Source of the DNA: Myxococcota bacterium
GTDB taxonomy: Bacteria > Myxococcota_A > UBA796
Direction: 5' to 3'
DNA length: 41,091 bases
Assembly: GCA_029251165.1 (NCBI GenBank)
Contig: JAQXDW010000139.1
Location: 1-41,091 of the forward strand
Shown: piece by piece, positions 1 through 11,525 of the stretch
Layout of the letters: every line of letters starts with the position of its first letter
Numbering within the stretch: position 1 is the stretch's first letter
Position numbers and translations under genes: made by a program
Notes under the pieces: generated by a model
Databases searched by the model: none
What the model was told of the DNA's origin: nothing
What the model saw: only the letters and a program-made list of their open reading frames with translations

Positions 1-2578
<2,578 letters not shown>

Positions 2579-2629
2579 GGGGCCTCATGGGGAGGAGACC
2601 CAGTGTAGAGGATAAAATTACACGTGTGC

Positions 2630-3307
2630 TCAGCTGATTGCAGCGGCGCCGGAGCAGCGCAGCGGACAGGCCAGCGACGGAAGCGCCGGGCGCCAGGCCA
2701 GCGCGATCAGCATCCCCGCGGGGATCAGGCTGAGGACACCGAGGAGCAGCGAGAGCAGGCTCCAGCCGACCAGCGCGAGGACATCGCCGGCTCGGGAGAG
2801 TGGGGCGCGCTCGGACCAGGGGTCGGCGTCCGCAGGCAGGACGGACAGGCGCGCCTTGAGCACGGAGACGGGCTCGGCCAGCAGGGCCTCGACGGTCGCC
2901 CCTGTGCGGTAGAGGTTCTCGGAGCGCCGGCCACGGAGGAAGGCGCGGATGGTCGGTCCGGTGTGGTGGACGAGGCCGGTGAACAGCCCCCACAGCGCGA
3001 TCAGCCAGGCATAGGGATAGACACCGGCCCCGCTCGCCAGCTCCCAGCCAGAGATCTCCGCTTCTCCCCGCCAGTCTGCGGCATAGCCGGTGGCGACATG
3101 GTGGAGGTCGTGGCGACGAAGCGCGGCGACGCGCGCAGGGGTGTTGGGCACCCGGTAGCGGACCGGCCCGAACGCGGCCTCGGCCCAGTCGTCTTCGTAG
3201 CCGCCGTCTGCGGAGAAGCCGCTGTCAGAGAAGAAGCGTGCGCGGGCGTGTCGGACGGACGGATCGGAAGCCATGGCCAAACCTTGTCGCCAGGGCCGGT
3301 CCGTCAA
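2630..3307 (-). CDS. Coq4-like membrane protein
   Basis: 225 codons from ATG 3307; an internal ATG at 3274 (MASDPSV) is an equally possible start because neither has a clear Shine-Dalgarno. The middle holds RRHDLHHVATGYAADWRGE, which matches the HDxxH-x11-E signature of the Coq4 family (ubiquinone biosynthesis scaffold or hydroxylase-decarboxylase) exactly. Unlike typical Coq4, the C-terminal third carries a strongly hydrophobic segment (about residues 180-205, GWSLLSLLLGVLSLIPAGML) and there is another hydrophobic stretch near residues 98-115, so the protein is probably membrane-anchored. No quinone-pathway gene is adjacent, so a role in quinone synthesis is only suggested by the motif. Confidence 0.7.
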   Translation of the reverse strand: MTDRPWRQGLAMASDPSVRHARARFFSDSGFSADGGYEDDWAEAAFGPVRYRVPNTPARVAALRRHDLHHVATGYAADWRGEAEISGWELASGAGVYPYAWLIALWGLFTGLVHHTGPTIRAFLRGRRSENLYRTGATVEALLAEPVSVLKARLSVLPADADPWSERAPLSRAGDVLALVGWSLLSLLLGVLSLIPAGMLIALAWRPALPSLACPLRCSGAAAIS

Positions 3308-3328
3308 GGTGCGATCCCTGCTGCGGCG

Positions 3329-3772
3329 TCACCGCGCCCAGATCAGCGCGATGGGGGCTGCGCCGCCAGGGGCAGGGGCGTAGCCGTAGCTGCCTCCGAT
3401 GGAGACCTCGCAGGTGCCCTCCAGATCTCCCCGGTCGCGGACGCCGTCGACGTAGATGCTGAACCGCTCGCTGCACTCGGGGGTGTCCTTCGGGCAGTAG
3501 TCGAGCGCGCTCATGGCGAGGTAGATCTCGACGCTGCCGCCCTTTCGGCTGTAGTGGCCGCTTCCCTCGGCGGTGTCGGTGTAGCGGGCGGTGGCCTCGG
3601 AGATGCTCCAGACGGTTGCGTCGCCGTCTCGCGTGTCGTCGTCGACGACGGTGAAGGCGAGCTCGAGGATGTCGGGGCTGCCCATCCACGGGTCGACGAT
3701 GTCGCAGGAGCCGCTCCAGGTTCCCACTGGAGCAGGACCTGCGCAGCCGGCGAGGAGGATGGTGATCAACAT
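3329..3772 (-). CDS. Small lipoprotein, unknown function
   Basis: 147 aa. It begins MLITILLAGCAG, a signal peptide with a lipobox (LAGC), so it should be a lipid-anchored envelope protein. The mature part starts with GTWSGSC and ends with an EGTCEVS stretch and a Gly/Pro-rich tail. The divergent neighbour that starts at 3827 shares the layout GxWSGxC near the N-terminus and EGxC near the C-terminus, so the two look like diverged paralogues around a 54-bp intergenic region. No catalytic motif is visible. Confidence 0.75.
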   Translation of the reverse strand: MLITILLAGCAGPAPVGTWSGSCDIVDPWMGSPDILELAFTVVDDDTRDGDATVWSISEATARYTDTAEGSGHYSRKGGSVEIYLAMSALDYCPKDTPECSERFSIYVDGVRDRGDLEGTCEVSIGGSYGYAPAPGGAAPIALIWAR

Positions 3773-3826
3773 GTGGGCAGCATAGCCGACTGGTCAGGGC
3801 GTTATGGGGTGTGCCGGAGGTGTCTG

Positions 3827-4180
3827 ATGCGGGTCTTCTTGTTGGTGCTGCTGTCGGGCTGTGGGAGCGCGAACCTGACCGGAGCATGGTCCGGCGAGTG
3901 TGGGTTTGAGGACTACAGCATGCTGCTCGACCTCGACCTCACCCAGAGCGGCACGCTGCTGGACGGAGCCGCCGCAGCGTCGTTCTCCTGGGAAGGCTAC
4001 GACTTCGAATTCTCCGGCTCCGCGCTCGGCAGCGAGGAGGCGGAGGTCGTTGCATTGACCCTCGACCTCGGCGACGGCGGCACCGTCGTCCTCGACATGG
4101 ACGTTGCCTCACCGGGCCGCATCGAGGGCAGCTGCGCGGGCGACGGGGGCATCTTCGGAGGCGGCTGGCTGGAGCGGTGA
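3827..4180 (+). CDS. Small lipoprotein, paralogue of the divergent neighbour
   Basis: 117 aa from ATG 3827, chosen because GGAGG sits at 3816-3820, six bases upstream, and the protein then begins with a clean lipoprotein signal (MRVFLLVLLSGC). The mature part GAWSGEC...EGSCAGDGG parallels GTWSGSC...EGTCEVS of the gene on the other strand at 3329-3772. It is rich in Asp, Glu and Gly with alternating hydrophobic residues, consistent with a small beta-sandwich or barrel, but no family is recognised. It ends 7 bp from the convergent methyltransferase gene. Confidence 0.75.
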   Translation: MRVFLLVLLSGCGSANLTGAWSGECGFEDYSMLLDLDLTQSGTLLDGAAAASFSWEGYDFEFSGSALGSEEAEVVALTLDLGDGGTVVLDMDVASPGRIEGSCAGDGGIFGGGWLER

Positions 4181-4187
4181 CGTGGGG

Positions 4188-4811
4188 CTACGGCGCGGGC
4201 TTCCGCCAGGTGCTCGCCAGCCAGGGCTGCTGATGTCTCGGCCGGCCAGGGGGCCGGTAGTAGTGCCCGATGGCGATGAAGCCGGCAGCCTCCATGAACC
4301 CGGTCCAGGTGGTCAGGTCGTGGTAGTGGCCGTAGCGCTCTCCGCCCCAGCCGCCCTGGTTGTCTCCTCGGGGATTGGAGGAGAACAGGACCCCGCCCGG
4401 CAGCAGGCTGCGCTGGAGGGTTGAGAGGACGTCGGGCAGGGCGACAGCAGGCACATGAAACAGGCTGGCGTTGGCGAAGATGCCGTGGAATTCGGCGTCG
4501 GGCAGGGTGAGGGCGAGGAAGTCCTGGTGGTAGACCGGGCAGCCGGATGCCGCACGGGCCATCTGACAGAACCGGGCGGTGCCGTCGAGTCCGGTGGGGT
4601 GGTGGCCGAGCCGGGAGAAGGTCACCAGATCCCGCCCCGGTCCGCAGCCGAGGTCGAGGATCCGCAGGGGGGCCGGTGCATCGACTGCTGAGAGCAGGGC
4701 GCTGACGTTCTGGGAGACGTCGTGGTCCCAGGTCCCGGCGCGAAAGTCCTCGGCATGGGTGGAATAGTGGCCGATCGTGCGGCGGGTGATCTCGTCGAGG
4801 GGAGAGGGCAT
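4188..4811 (-). CDS. Class I SAM-dependent methyltransferase
   Basis: 207 aa. The glycine-rich SAM-binding motif I is ILDLGCGPGRD (about residues 51-61), followed by an acidic or polar residue at the end of strand beta-2 (GLDG). A post-I segment (DAEFHGIFANASLFHVP) and LLPGGVLFSSNPRGDNQGGWGGER complete a Rossmann-type methyltransferase of the Methyltransf_11/25 type. The substrate cannot be read from sequence. It is monocistronic as far as can be seen and convergent with the small lipoprotein gene. Confidence 0.85.
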   Translation of the reverse strand: MPSPLDEITRRTIGHYSTHAEDFRAGTWDHDVSQNVSALLSAVDAPAPLRILDLGCGPGRDLVTFSRLGHHPTGLDGTARFCQMARAASGCPVYHQDFLALTLPDAEFHGIFANASLFHVPAVALPDVLSTLQRSLLPGGVLFSSNPRGDNQGGWGGERYGHYHDLTTWTGFMEAAGFIAIGHYYRPPGRPRHQQPWLASTWRKPAP

Positions 4812-4905
4812 GGGGGCATCCGGGGGGAATTCTTAAGAAACGTTAACGCCCGAATGATCTGGGAGGGAGGCACGTCACTGTCAGCAAGCAACCACGGAGG
4901 ACCCC

Positions 4906-5205
4906 ATGCTGCTCACCCTCATCGCCGCATTCTCTACCGCAGACGCCGCCCCACCGCCGCCCCATGTCGTACGGGTTCGTGCCAATCGCTGCCAGAGCGT
5001 CGCCGACCGCCGCGAGGACGTCGCCGACCGCCGCGAGGACATCGCCGACCGCCGCGAGGACATCCTCGATGCCCAGGAGTTCACCGGGCTGGGCGATCTC
5101 ATCGAGGACATCTTCGACAACCTCGAGGACATCGCCGACCGCCAGGAGGACATCCGGGATCGTCAGGAAGACATTCGGGATCGTCGCGATAACCGCTGCC
5201 GCTGA
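4906..5205 (+). CDS. Small secreted heptad-repeat (DRREDIA) protein
   Basis: 99 aa with GGAGG six bases before ATG 4906. Residues 1-15 (MLLTLIAAFSTADAA) are a plausible Sec signal peptide. The mature protein is almost wholly a charged seven-residue repeat, DRRED(V/I)A, then a break (EFTGLGDLIEDIFDNLEDIA), then DRQEDIR repeats. Ile/Val and Ala recur every seven residues, which predicts a single amphipathic or coiled-coil helix, probably a two-helix hairpin with the GLGD turn. One Cys lies on each side of the repeat (ANRCQ and DNRCR), so a disulfide closing the hairpin is possible. Function unknown. It ends 3 bp from the convergent carboxypeptidase gene. Confidence 0.8.
   Translation: MLLTLIAAFSTADAAPPPPHVVRVRANRCQSVADRREDVADRREDIADRREDILDAQEFTGLGDLIEDIFDNLEDIADRQEDIRDRQEDIRDRRDNRCR
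5005..5190 (+). repeat. 21-bp in-frame repeats coding for DRREDIA/DRQEDIR heptads
   Basis: Three near-identical 21-bp units start at 5005, 5026 and 5047 (gaccgccgcgaggacatcgc type). After a degenerate central part, related units start at 5137 and 5158. Unit length equals one protein heptad, so copy-number changes would keep the frame and the helix register. Confidence 0.85.
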
Positions 5206-5208
5206 GCC

Positions 5209-5868
5209 TCAGCCGTCGATCACCGCCAGGATCGCCGCCTCGGTTCGCTGCCAGCAGTCGACCGGGGCGGTGCCGCGTCTGTGCTCCAGGGTGAGGACGG
5301 GGAGCCCCATGCCGATGCCGACCCAGGAACCCAGCGAGCCTGGAGTGGGGTGGAAGCCGTCGGAGGCCACCACCGGGTAGCCCGACAGCGCTGAGAACCG
5401 CGCCGCGAGGTCCGCCGCCGGGCCGTCGTAGTTGATGAAGTGCTTCTCCGGCCAGCTGTGCGCCACGATGAGCAGCGCCGGCTTGAGTGCTGCAAGCTGC
5501 GCGGCGAGCAGGACCGACTCGGGCTGATCCAGCGGGGCGGTGCTGTGGCGCTTCGCTGGAGCAAAGGCGAGGGGATAGTTCCGGTTCAGGTCGATGCCTT
5601 CGGCGTTGAACCGGGAGCCTGCGGCCCGACCGTCGGGGTTTACATCCTCGATGAGGTGCAGGGTGACCCGCTCGGCCCGCTGCGGATCGGCGAGGAATGC
5701 AGCTGGGAGCTGTGCTGTGGAGTGTGCGCCCTCCGGCTCGTTGCCGTGGATGCCCCCGATCCACAGCACCACCCGAGGGCCGCTCCCGACCGTGCGAAGT
5801 CGGATGTCGCGGCCCTCGATGCTCTGGCCGATGACCTGCCAGCCGGTGTCGATCGTGTCTCGGCGCAC
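5209..5868 (-). CDS. M14-family zinc carboxypeptidase (MpaA-like)
   Basis: 219 aa from a GTG start at 5868. The frame stays open upstream to 5916, but that part is the ahcY terminator, while AGGGG lies five bases before the GTG. Family motifs are present in order: HxxE zinc ligands in GGIHGNEPEG (H41, E44), the substrate-binding NPDG and LNRN region (77-97), the third ligand in VAHSWPEKH (H137) and the catalytic Glu in LTLEH (E195). The compact size resembles murein-peptide amidase MpaA and similar gamma-D-Glu-DAP carboxypeptidases, so a role in peptidoglycan peptide turnover is likely but not proven. No signal peptide is visible, so it is probably cytoplasmic. Confidence 0.88.
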   Translation of the reverse strand: MRRDTIDTGWQVIGQSIEGRDIRLRTVGSGPRVVLWIGGIHGNEPEGAHSTAQLPAAFLADPQRAERVTLHLIEDVNPDGRAAGSRFNAEGIDLNRNYPLAFAPAKRHSTAPLDQPESVLLAAQLAALKPALLIVAHSWPEKHFINYDGPAADLAARFSALSGYPVVASDGFHPTPGSLGSWVGIGMGLPVLTLEHRRGTAPVDCWQRTEAAILAVIDG

Positions 5869-5882
5869 AGCATCCCCTGAAC

Positions 5883-5914
5883 AAAAAAGAGGCCGGCCCA
5901 GGTGGGCCGGCCTC
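5883..5914 (-). terminator. Rho-independent terminator of ahcY
   Basis: Perfect 11-bp inverted repeat GAGGCCGGCCC / GGGCCGGCCTC with a 4-base loop (AGGT). It is followed on the minus strand by six U, and sits 20 bp after the ahcY stop codon and 15 bp before the M14 GTG start. It should uncouple ahcY from the downstream carboxypeptidase. Confidence 0.92.
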
Positions 5915-5934
5915 ACTCTATCGAGAACGTTCGC

Positions 5935-7500
<1,566 letters not shown>

Positions 7501-7524
7501 AGTGACCTCACTGGAGGGTTGCTT

Positions 7525-7550
7525 CATCCGTCTACCCGGATGGACGGATG
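7525..7550. promoter_or_regulatory. Candidate SahR operator in the ahcY-sahR intergenic region
   Basis: Inverted repeat CATCCGTC (7525-7532) and GACGGATG (7543-7550) with a 10-bp spacer that itself contains CCGGATG, so three ATCCG/CGGAT half-sites lie close together. It sits in the 77-bp gap between the two start codons, 25 bp upstream of ahcY and 28 bp upstream of sahR, where a repressor would cover both promoters. That SahR controls ahcY is known from other Proteobacteria; the site here is inferred from symmetry and position. Confidence 0.6.
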
Positions 7551-7577
7551 GATGCCAACACAATAGCTCCCCTCGTG

Positions 7578-8501
7578 ATGTCTTCTTCGATCTACACCCA
7601 GCTCTCTGCGCTCTCTGAGTCCACCCGGGTCCGGCTGCTTCGCCTGCTGGAGCTCGAAGAGCTTGGCGTCGGAGAGCTGACGCGGATCGTTCAGATTCCG
7701 CAGTCCACCGTCAGCCGTCACCTCAAGGTCCTCCGAGAAGACGGCTGGATCTCTGCACGTCGGGTCGGCACTGCAAGCCTGCTCCGCATGGACATCGGGC
7801 AGCTCACCCCGGCGGCTGTGGCGCTGTGGCGGGTGGTCCGGGAGGCGGTCGGGGCTGACTTTGTCGAGGACACCCGGCGGATGCGCAGCGTGCTGGCGCT
7901 TCGCGGTGCCGACGCAGCCTTCTTCGAGCGCATGGCTGGAAAGTGGGACGCCATCCGGTCGGATCTGTTCGGCGACGACTTCCTCCTGTCGACCCTGCTC
8001 TCCCTGCTGCCCGACGGGCTCACCGTGGCGGACCTCGGCTGCGGCACCGGGGCGGCGCTGGAGCAGCTCGCTCCGGTCAGCGGTCACGTCATCGGAGTGG
8101 ACAGCTCTCCAGCGATGCTCGCGCTGGCCTCCCAGCGGCTGTCGGGTGTCGACAATGCTGAGGTCCGGCAGGGGGCCCTCGCTGCGCTCCCGCTGTCTGA
8201 TGGCTCGGTCGATGTTGCCCTGACCATGCTGGTGCTTCACCACGTCGAGGCGATCGGAGCGGTGCTCTGCGAGGTCGCTCGGGTGCTTCGTCCGGGCGGG
8301 CGGCTGGTGGTGCTGGACCTGATCGCCCACGACCGGGCAGACTTCCAGCGCAGCATGGGCCACCGCCACTCGGGATTCTCCGAGCAGACGGTGGCCGCAT
8401 GGTGTGCCGATGCCGGGCTGGTGCTGTCGCGCTACCGGGTGCTGCCGGTCTCGCCAGCGGCCCTCGGGCCGGGCCTGTTTGTCGCGGTGATCACCGCCTG
8501 A
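7578..8501 (+). CDS. sahR: ArsR-type HTH regulator with methyltransferase-like sensor domain, probable SahR
   Basis: 307 aa from ATG 7578 (MSSSIYTQ); a GTG immediately upstream is in frame. Residues 1-80 are an ArsR winged helix with recognition helix QSTVSRHLKVLREDGW. Residues 110-307 form a class I methyltransferase fold with motif I ADLGCGTG (151-158), an acidic residue at the end of beta-2 (GVD, 175) and LRPGGRLVVLD. SahR of sulphate reducers has this same architecture and uses the methyltransferase-like domain to sense SAH, repressing ahcY, metE/metH, metF and metK until SAH rises. Divergence from ahcY with a shared inverted repeat makes this assignment strong. An independent methyltransferase activity cannot be excluded. 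Confidence 0.87.
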   Translation: MSSSIYTQLSALSESTRVRLLRLLELEELGVGELTRIVQIPQSTVSRHLKVLREDGWISARRVGTASLLRMDIGQLTPAAVALWRVVREAVGADFVEDTRRMRSVLALRGADAAFFERMAGKWDAIRSDLFGDDFLLSTLLSLLPDGLTVADLGCGTGAALEQLAPVSGHVIGVDSSPAMLALASQRLSGVDNAEVRQGALAALPLSDGSVDVALTMLVLHHVEAIGAVLCEVARVLRPGGRLVVLDLIAHDRADFQRSMGHRHSGFSEQTVAAWCADAGLVLSRYRVLPVSPAALGPGLFVAVITA

Positions 8502-8507
8502 GGCTGC

Positions 8508-8831
8508 CTACAGCGTGCTGATGTAGGCGAAGACGTCGGCGATGTCCTGGTCTCCGAGGCTGGAGAAGCCCGGCATGGAGCCTGCGCCGTCGAGCACGAG
8601 GTTGACGAACGCATCGCTGGCGGCGCTGCCGTTGATCGCAGGGAAGGAATCCGAGCCGGATCCGTCAGCGCCATGGCAGCCGGAGCAGTTGGCGGTGTAG
8701 ACCGTCTCGCCGGCAGCGCTGTCGCCGCTCAGGGCGAGGATGTCCGCAGTGCGGTCGGTGCCGGAGTCACCCTTGTCGCCACACGCGGTGAGCGAGAGGG
8801 TCAGTACACCAAACATCACGAGATTCTTCAT
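8508..8831 (-). CDS. Monoheme c-type cytochrome lipoprotein
   Basis: 107 aa. It has a lipoprotein signal peptide with Cys17 (LTACGDKGDSG), then a class I cytochrome c domain. The heme-binding CSGCH is at 49-53 and a probable axial Met at 86 (GSMPGF), followed by the C-terminal helix DQDIADVFAYIS. It is an envelope-anchored electron carrier; the partner is unknown, as no oxidase or dehydrogenase gene is adjacent. GGAGG lies before the ATG, and TATATAG about 30 bp upstream could be its -10 element. It converges with sahR with only 6 bp between stops. Confidence 0.9.
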   Translation of the reverse strand: MKNLVMFGVLTLSLTACGDKGDSGTDRTADILALSGDSAAGETVYTANCSGCHGADGSGSDSFPAINGSAASDAFVNLVLDGAGSMPGFSSLGDQDIADVFAYISTL

Positions 8832-8999
8832 GTTTCCTCCATACGGAACTGACGAACTATATATCAGTCTCTCAGTCGACAGGGGGTGTTCCCTCGTGCC
8901 CAGCGGGCATACCCTTGGAACGGCGGTGTTTTCCGTATTCTGTTGGATTGGTGGTTTCGGTAATTCTACGTGGAGCCGGCTCTGCTGATGTCGGCCGTT

Positions 9000-10337
9000 T
9001 TACGATCTGCTCACGCTGCTTTCCTGTCCTGGTGCGGCCTGCGTGGCCGACGGAATGGGCTCCATCGGCAGCCACATCCCCACGCTCAGCCCGCCGCCCG
9101 CCTGGTTCTCTGCGACGATTCGACCGCCGTGTGCCTCGATGATCTGTCGCACCAGCATCAGGCCCAGGCCCAGCCCGCCTGTGACCCGACTGCGGCTCGC
9201 CTCGGCTCGGAAGAACGGATCGAACAGCCGCGGCAGGGCCTCCGCTGAGACGCCCTCGCCGCGGTCTGAGACGACAAGCCGCACTCCGTGGTCTTCAGGA
9301 ATCGCGCTCAGGGTGACCTCGACCTCGGCTGCGGTGTAGCGGACCGCGTTGGACAGCAGGTTGGTCAGGCAGCGCAGCAGGCGCTTGCGGTCGGCGGTGA
9401 GGTGACTGCCGACAGGAATGGAGAGGCAGATCGGGCGCTCTCCGAGGTCGACGCTCCCGAGGGCCTCGGCGGCGAGGTCGAGCAGGTCGACGCTCTCCAG
9501 GTGCAGGGCGAGGACTCCCTGGTCGAGCCGGGCGCTCTCCAGCAGCTCCTCGACCAGCCCGTCGACCTCTCCGACCTCGGCCTCGATGTCTCGGATGCGG
9601 CTCGGATCGGCCCCGGTGTCGCCCAGCAGCTCTAGCTGGAGGCGCATTCGGGCCAGCGGGGTGCGCAGCTCGTGGCTGACGGCCGCCATCAGGTTGCGTT
9701 GATCCGCCACCAGTCCCTCGACCCGAGCGGCCATTCGGTTGAAGGTCTCGCCCATCTGTCCGGTGACGTCTCCGCCTTCGGGCAGTCGGTGCCCGAGATC
9801 CCCGGCAGCGATCTGGTGCATGGCGTCGCTGGCGGTCCTGAGCGGACGGAGGGTCCAGCGGGCGGCGATGATCGCGCCAAGCAAGGCGATGCCAGCGAGA
9901 ATGATCAGTCCGCCACCCGCCCGACGGGGCGGGGCCTCCAGATCCACCGGGAAGCGCACGACCAGCCACTTCTCGACCCCTTGCACCATCACTGGAACCA
10001 GAATCGGGCTGCGGCGGCTCTTGATTATTCGCAGCGTGCGGCCATCGCGCTCCAAGGTCTGGGCGGATCGCTTTCCGCGCCGCTTACCCGGCGGGGGCTC
10101 CTCGGAGGTCAGTCGGACCTCGACCTGCAGCGCGCTCGCCAGCGCGACCGCTTCTGCGATCGGATCGTCCGCAGACTCGACCTGCTCGGCGATGTAGAGC
10201 GCGATGTCGGCACGCTCCTCGATGAGGTTGCCGATCAGGCTGTGCAGCACGCCGCCGCCGACCACCGCCCAGGCGCCGAGGATGGTGAGCATCAGCAGGA
10301 CAAAGTGCGCCAGCAGCAGCCGCCCGGTGAACCGCAT
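9000..10337 (-). CDS. Sensor histidine kinase (CpxA/BaeS-like, HAMP-HisKA-HATPase)
   Basis: 445 aa. TM1 is about residues 8-35, a periplasmic loop follows to about 140, TM2 is about 142-160, then HAMP (WTLRPLRTASDAMHQIAAGDLGHRL). The dimerisation domain has the phosphoacceptor H222 in AVSHELRTPLARMR. The ATPase domain shows the N box (NLLSNAVRY), G1 (DRGEG, 358-362), F (FDPFFRAE) and G2 (GGLGLGL). The start codon overlaps the stop of the response regulator gene by one base (TGATG), so the two are translationally coupled. With the upstream Spy/CpxP-like gene it suggests an envelope-stress sensor; the signal is inferred from that context only. Confidence 0.94.
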   Translation of the reverse strand: MRFTGRLLLAHFVLLMLTILGAWAVVGGGVLHSLIGNLIEERADIALYIAEQVESADDPIAEAVALASALQVEVRLTSEEPPPGKRRGKRSAQTLERDGRTLRIIKSRRSPILVPVMVQGVEKWLVVRFPVDLEAPPRRAGGGLIILAGIALLGAIIAARWTLRPLRTASDAMHQIAAGDLGHRLPEGGDVTGQMGETFNRMAARVEGLVADQRNLMAAVSHELRTPLARMRLQLELLGDTGADPSRIRDIEAEVGEVDGLVEELLESARLDQGVLALHLESVDLLDLAAEALGSVDLGERPICLSIPVGSHLTADRKRLLRCLTNLLSNAVRYTAAEVEVTLSAIPEDHGVRLVVSDRGEGVSAEALPRLFDPFFRAEASRSRVTGGLGLGLMLVRQIIEAHGGRIVAENQAGGGLSVGMWLPMEPIPSATQAAPGQESSVSRS

Positions 10338-11020
10338 CAGGAGTCTCGGGGGACCAGGTAGCCGACCCCTCGGATGGTCTTGATCTTGCGGGGCTTGCGT
10401 GGATCGTCGCTGAGCTTGCGGCGGAGGTGGCTGATGTGGACGTCGACCGAGCGGTCATACGCCGCCCACTCCTGACCGCGTGCCTGCTCCATCAGGCGCT
10501 CGCGTGGGATCACCCGGCCAGCTGCGGAGAGCAGCGCGCGGAGGATGTCGAATTCGGTGGTGGTCAGCTCTACGGACTGGCCGTCTACGGTGACCTCGCG
10601 ACGAGACGGAGACAGCCGAATTCCTGCTGCGGTCAGGGCCTGCTCCTGGGTCGGTGCTGGCTCCAGCCTGCGGAGCACCGCCTTGATGCGGGCGAGCAGC
10701 TCTCGGGGGTTGAAGGGCTTGGAGAGGTAGTCGTCCGCGCCCAGCTCTAAGCCGACGATGCGGTCGGTGTCCTCTCCACGGGCCGTGAGCATGACCACCG
10801 GCACCCGGCTGCGCTGCCGGAGCGCGGAGAGGACCTCCAGACCATCCATGCCCGGCATCATCACGTCGAGGACCACCAGATCCATTCCGCCCGCTGCTGC
10901 GCGCTCCAGCCCTGTCGGGCCGTCCATGGCGGTGATGACGCTGAAGCCGCGCGCGCCCAGGTACTCCGAGAGCAGGGTGGAGAGCTTGGGGTCGTCGTCG
11001 ATAACGAGGATGGTCTGCAT
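10337..11020 (-). CDS. OmpR-family response regulator (CpxR-like)
   Basis: 227 aa. The receiver domain has the acidic pocket D8-D10, phosphoacceptor D52 (VLDVMMPGMDG), T79 and K101 (LSKPFNPREL). The C-terminal winged helix of the OmpR/PhoB class has the typical DRSVDVHISHLRRKL and IRGVGYL motifs. It lies 10 bp downstream of the Spy/CpxP-like gene and one base overlaps the kinase gene, so all three should be one transcript. By the CpxP-R-A precedent it likely activates its own operon. Confidence 0.95.
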   Translation of the reverse strand: MQTILVIDDDPKLSTLLSEYLGARGFSVITAMDGPTGLERAAAGGMDLVVLDVMMPGMDGLEVLSALRQRSRVPVVMLTARGEDTDRIVGLELGADDYLSKPFNPRELLARIKAVLRRLEPAPTQEQALTAAGIRLSPSRREVTVDGQSVELTTTEFDILRALLSAAGRVIPRERLMEQARGQEWAAYDRSVDVHISHLRRKLSDDPRKPRKIKTIRGVGYLVPRDS

Positions 11021-11030
11021 GGGGGAGAGT

Positions 11031-11525
11031 CTATCGCTCGCCGCGCTCGCCGCGCTCGCCGCGCTCGTCGCTGTGTCGGCTGCGGCGCGCGCTGTGCCGC
11101 TCGGCGGCCTCCTCCATCGTCTCGATGAGCTGGGTGCGCTGGTCGTCGTCGAGGGTGGCGTGCAGGGCGATGAACTGATCGGCCATGTCGTGTGCGAAGC
11201 CGGACATCTCGTTGATGCGGTCGTCGATCATGGTGTGGACACGCTCGGCGTCCATGGACTCCTGGCTCAGCATGGCCTTGAGCGCATCCTTGCTCGCGGT
11301 CCGCTCGTCTCGGTGGGCCTGCATCTGCTCCTTGGCCTCTGTGCGCATCTCATCGGCCATCGCCTGCTGGTCATCGGTGAGGTCGAGGGAGGCGGCGAGG
11401 CGCGCCATGCTGGGGCCGAACGGGCGGGCATGGTGTCCGCTGGCGGCAGCCTGGGTGCCGACCGCTGCGATGGCACCGAGTGTGGAGAAACCAATGGCGA
11501 AGATGACGTTTCGGATGGCTGACAT
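11031..11525 (-). CDS. Spy/CpxP-family periplasmic protein
   Basis: 164 aa from ATG 11525 (MSAIRNVIFAIG), chosen for AGGAG six bases upstream and the signal peptide that follows (cleavage near AAASG); the frame is open further upstream. The mature part is helical and carries LDLTDDQQAMADEMRTEAKEQM, the LTxxQ motif of the Spy/CpxP family of periplasmic chaperones and stress inhibitors. A second LTxxQ-like segment reads LDDDQRTQLIETM. The C-terminus ends in a charged (GER)n tail encoded by 9-bp repeats. As the first gene of the operon with the two-component pair, it probably acts as a feedback inhibitor of the kinase. Confidence 0.88.
   Translation of the reverse strand: MSAIRNVIFAIGFSTLGAIAAVGTQAAASGHHARPFGPSMARLAASLDLTDDQQAMADEMRTEAKEQMQAHRDERTASKDALKAMLSQESMDAERVHTMIDDRINEMSGFAHDMADQFIALHATLDDDQRTQLIETMEEAAERHSARRSRHSDERGERGERGER

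Noticed and set aside
7578..8501. Arsenite methyltransferase fused to ArsR
   Set aside because: The conserved Cys residues of ArsM are absent, no ars genes are nearby, and the divergent ahcY fits SahR better.
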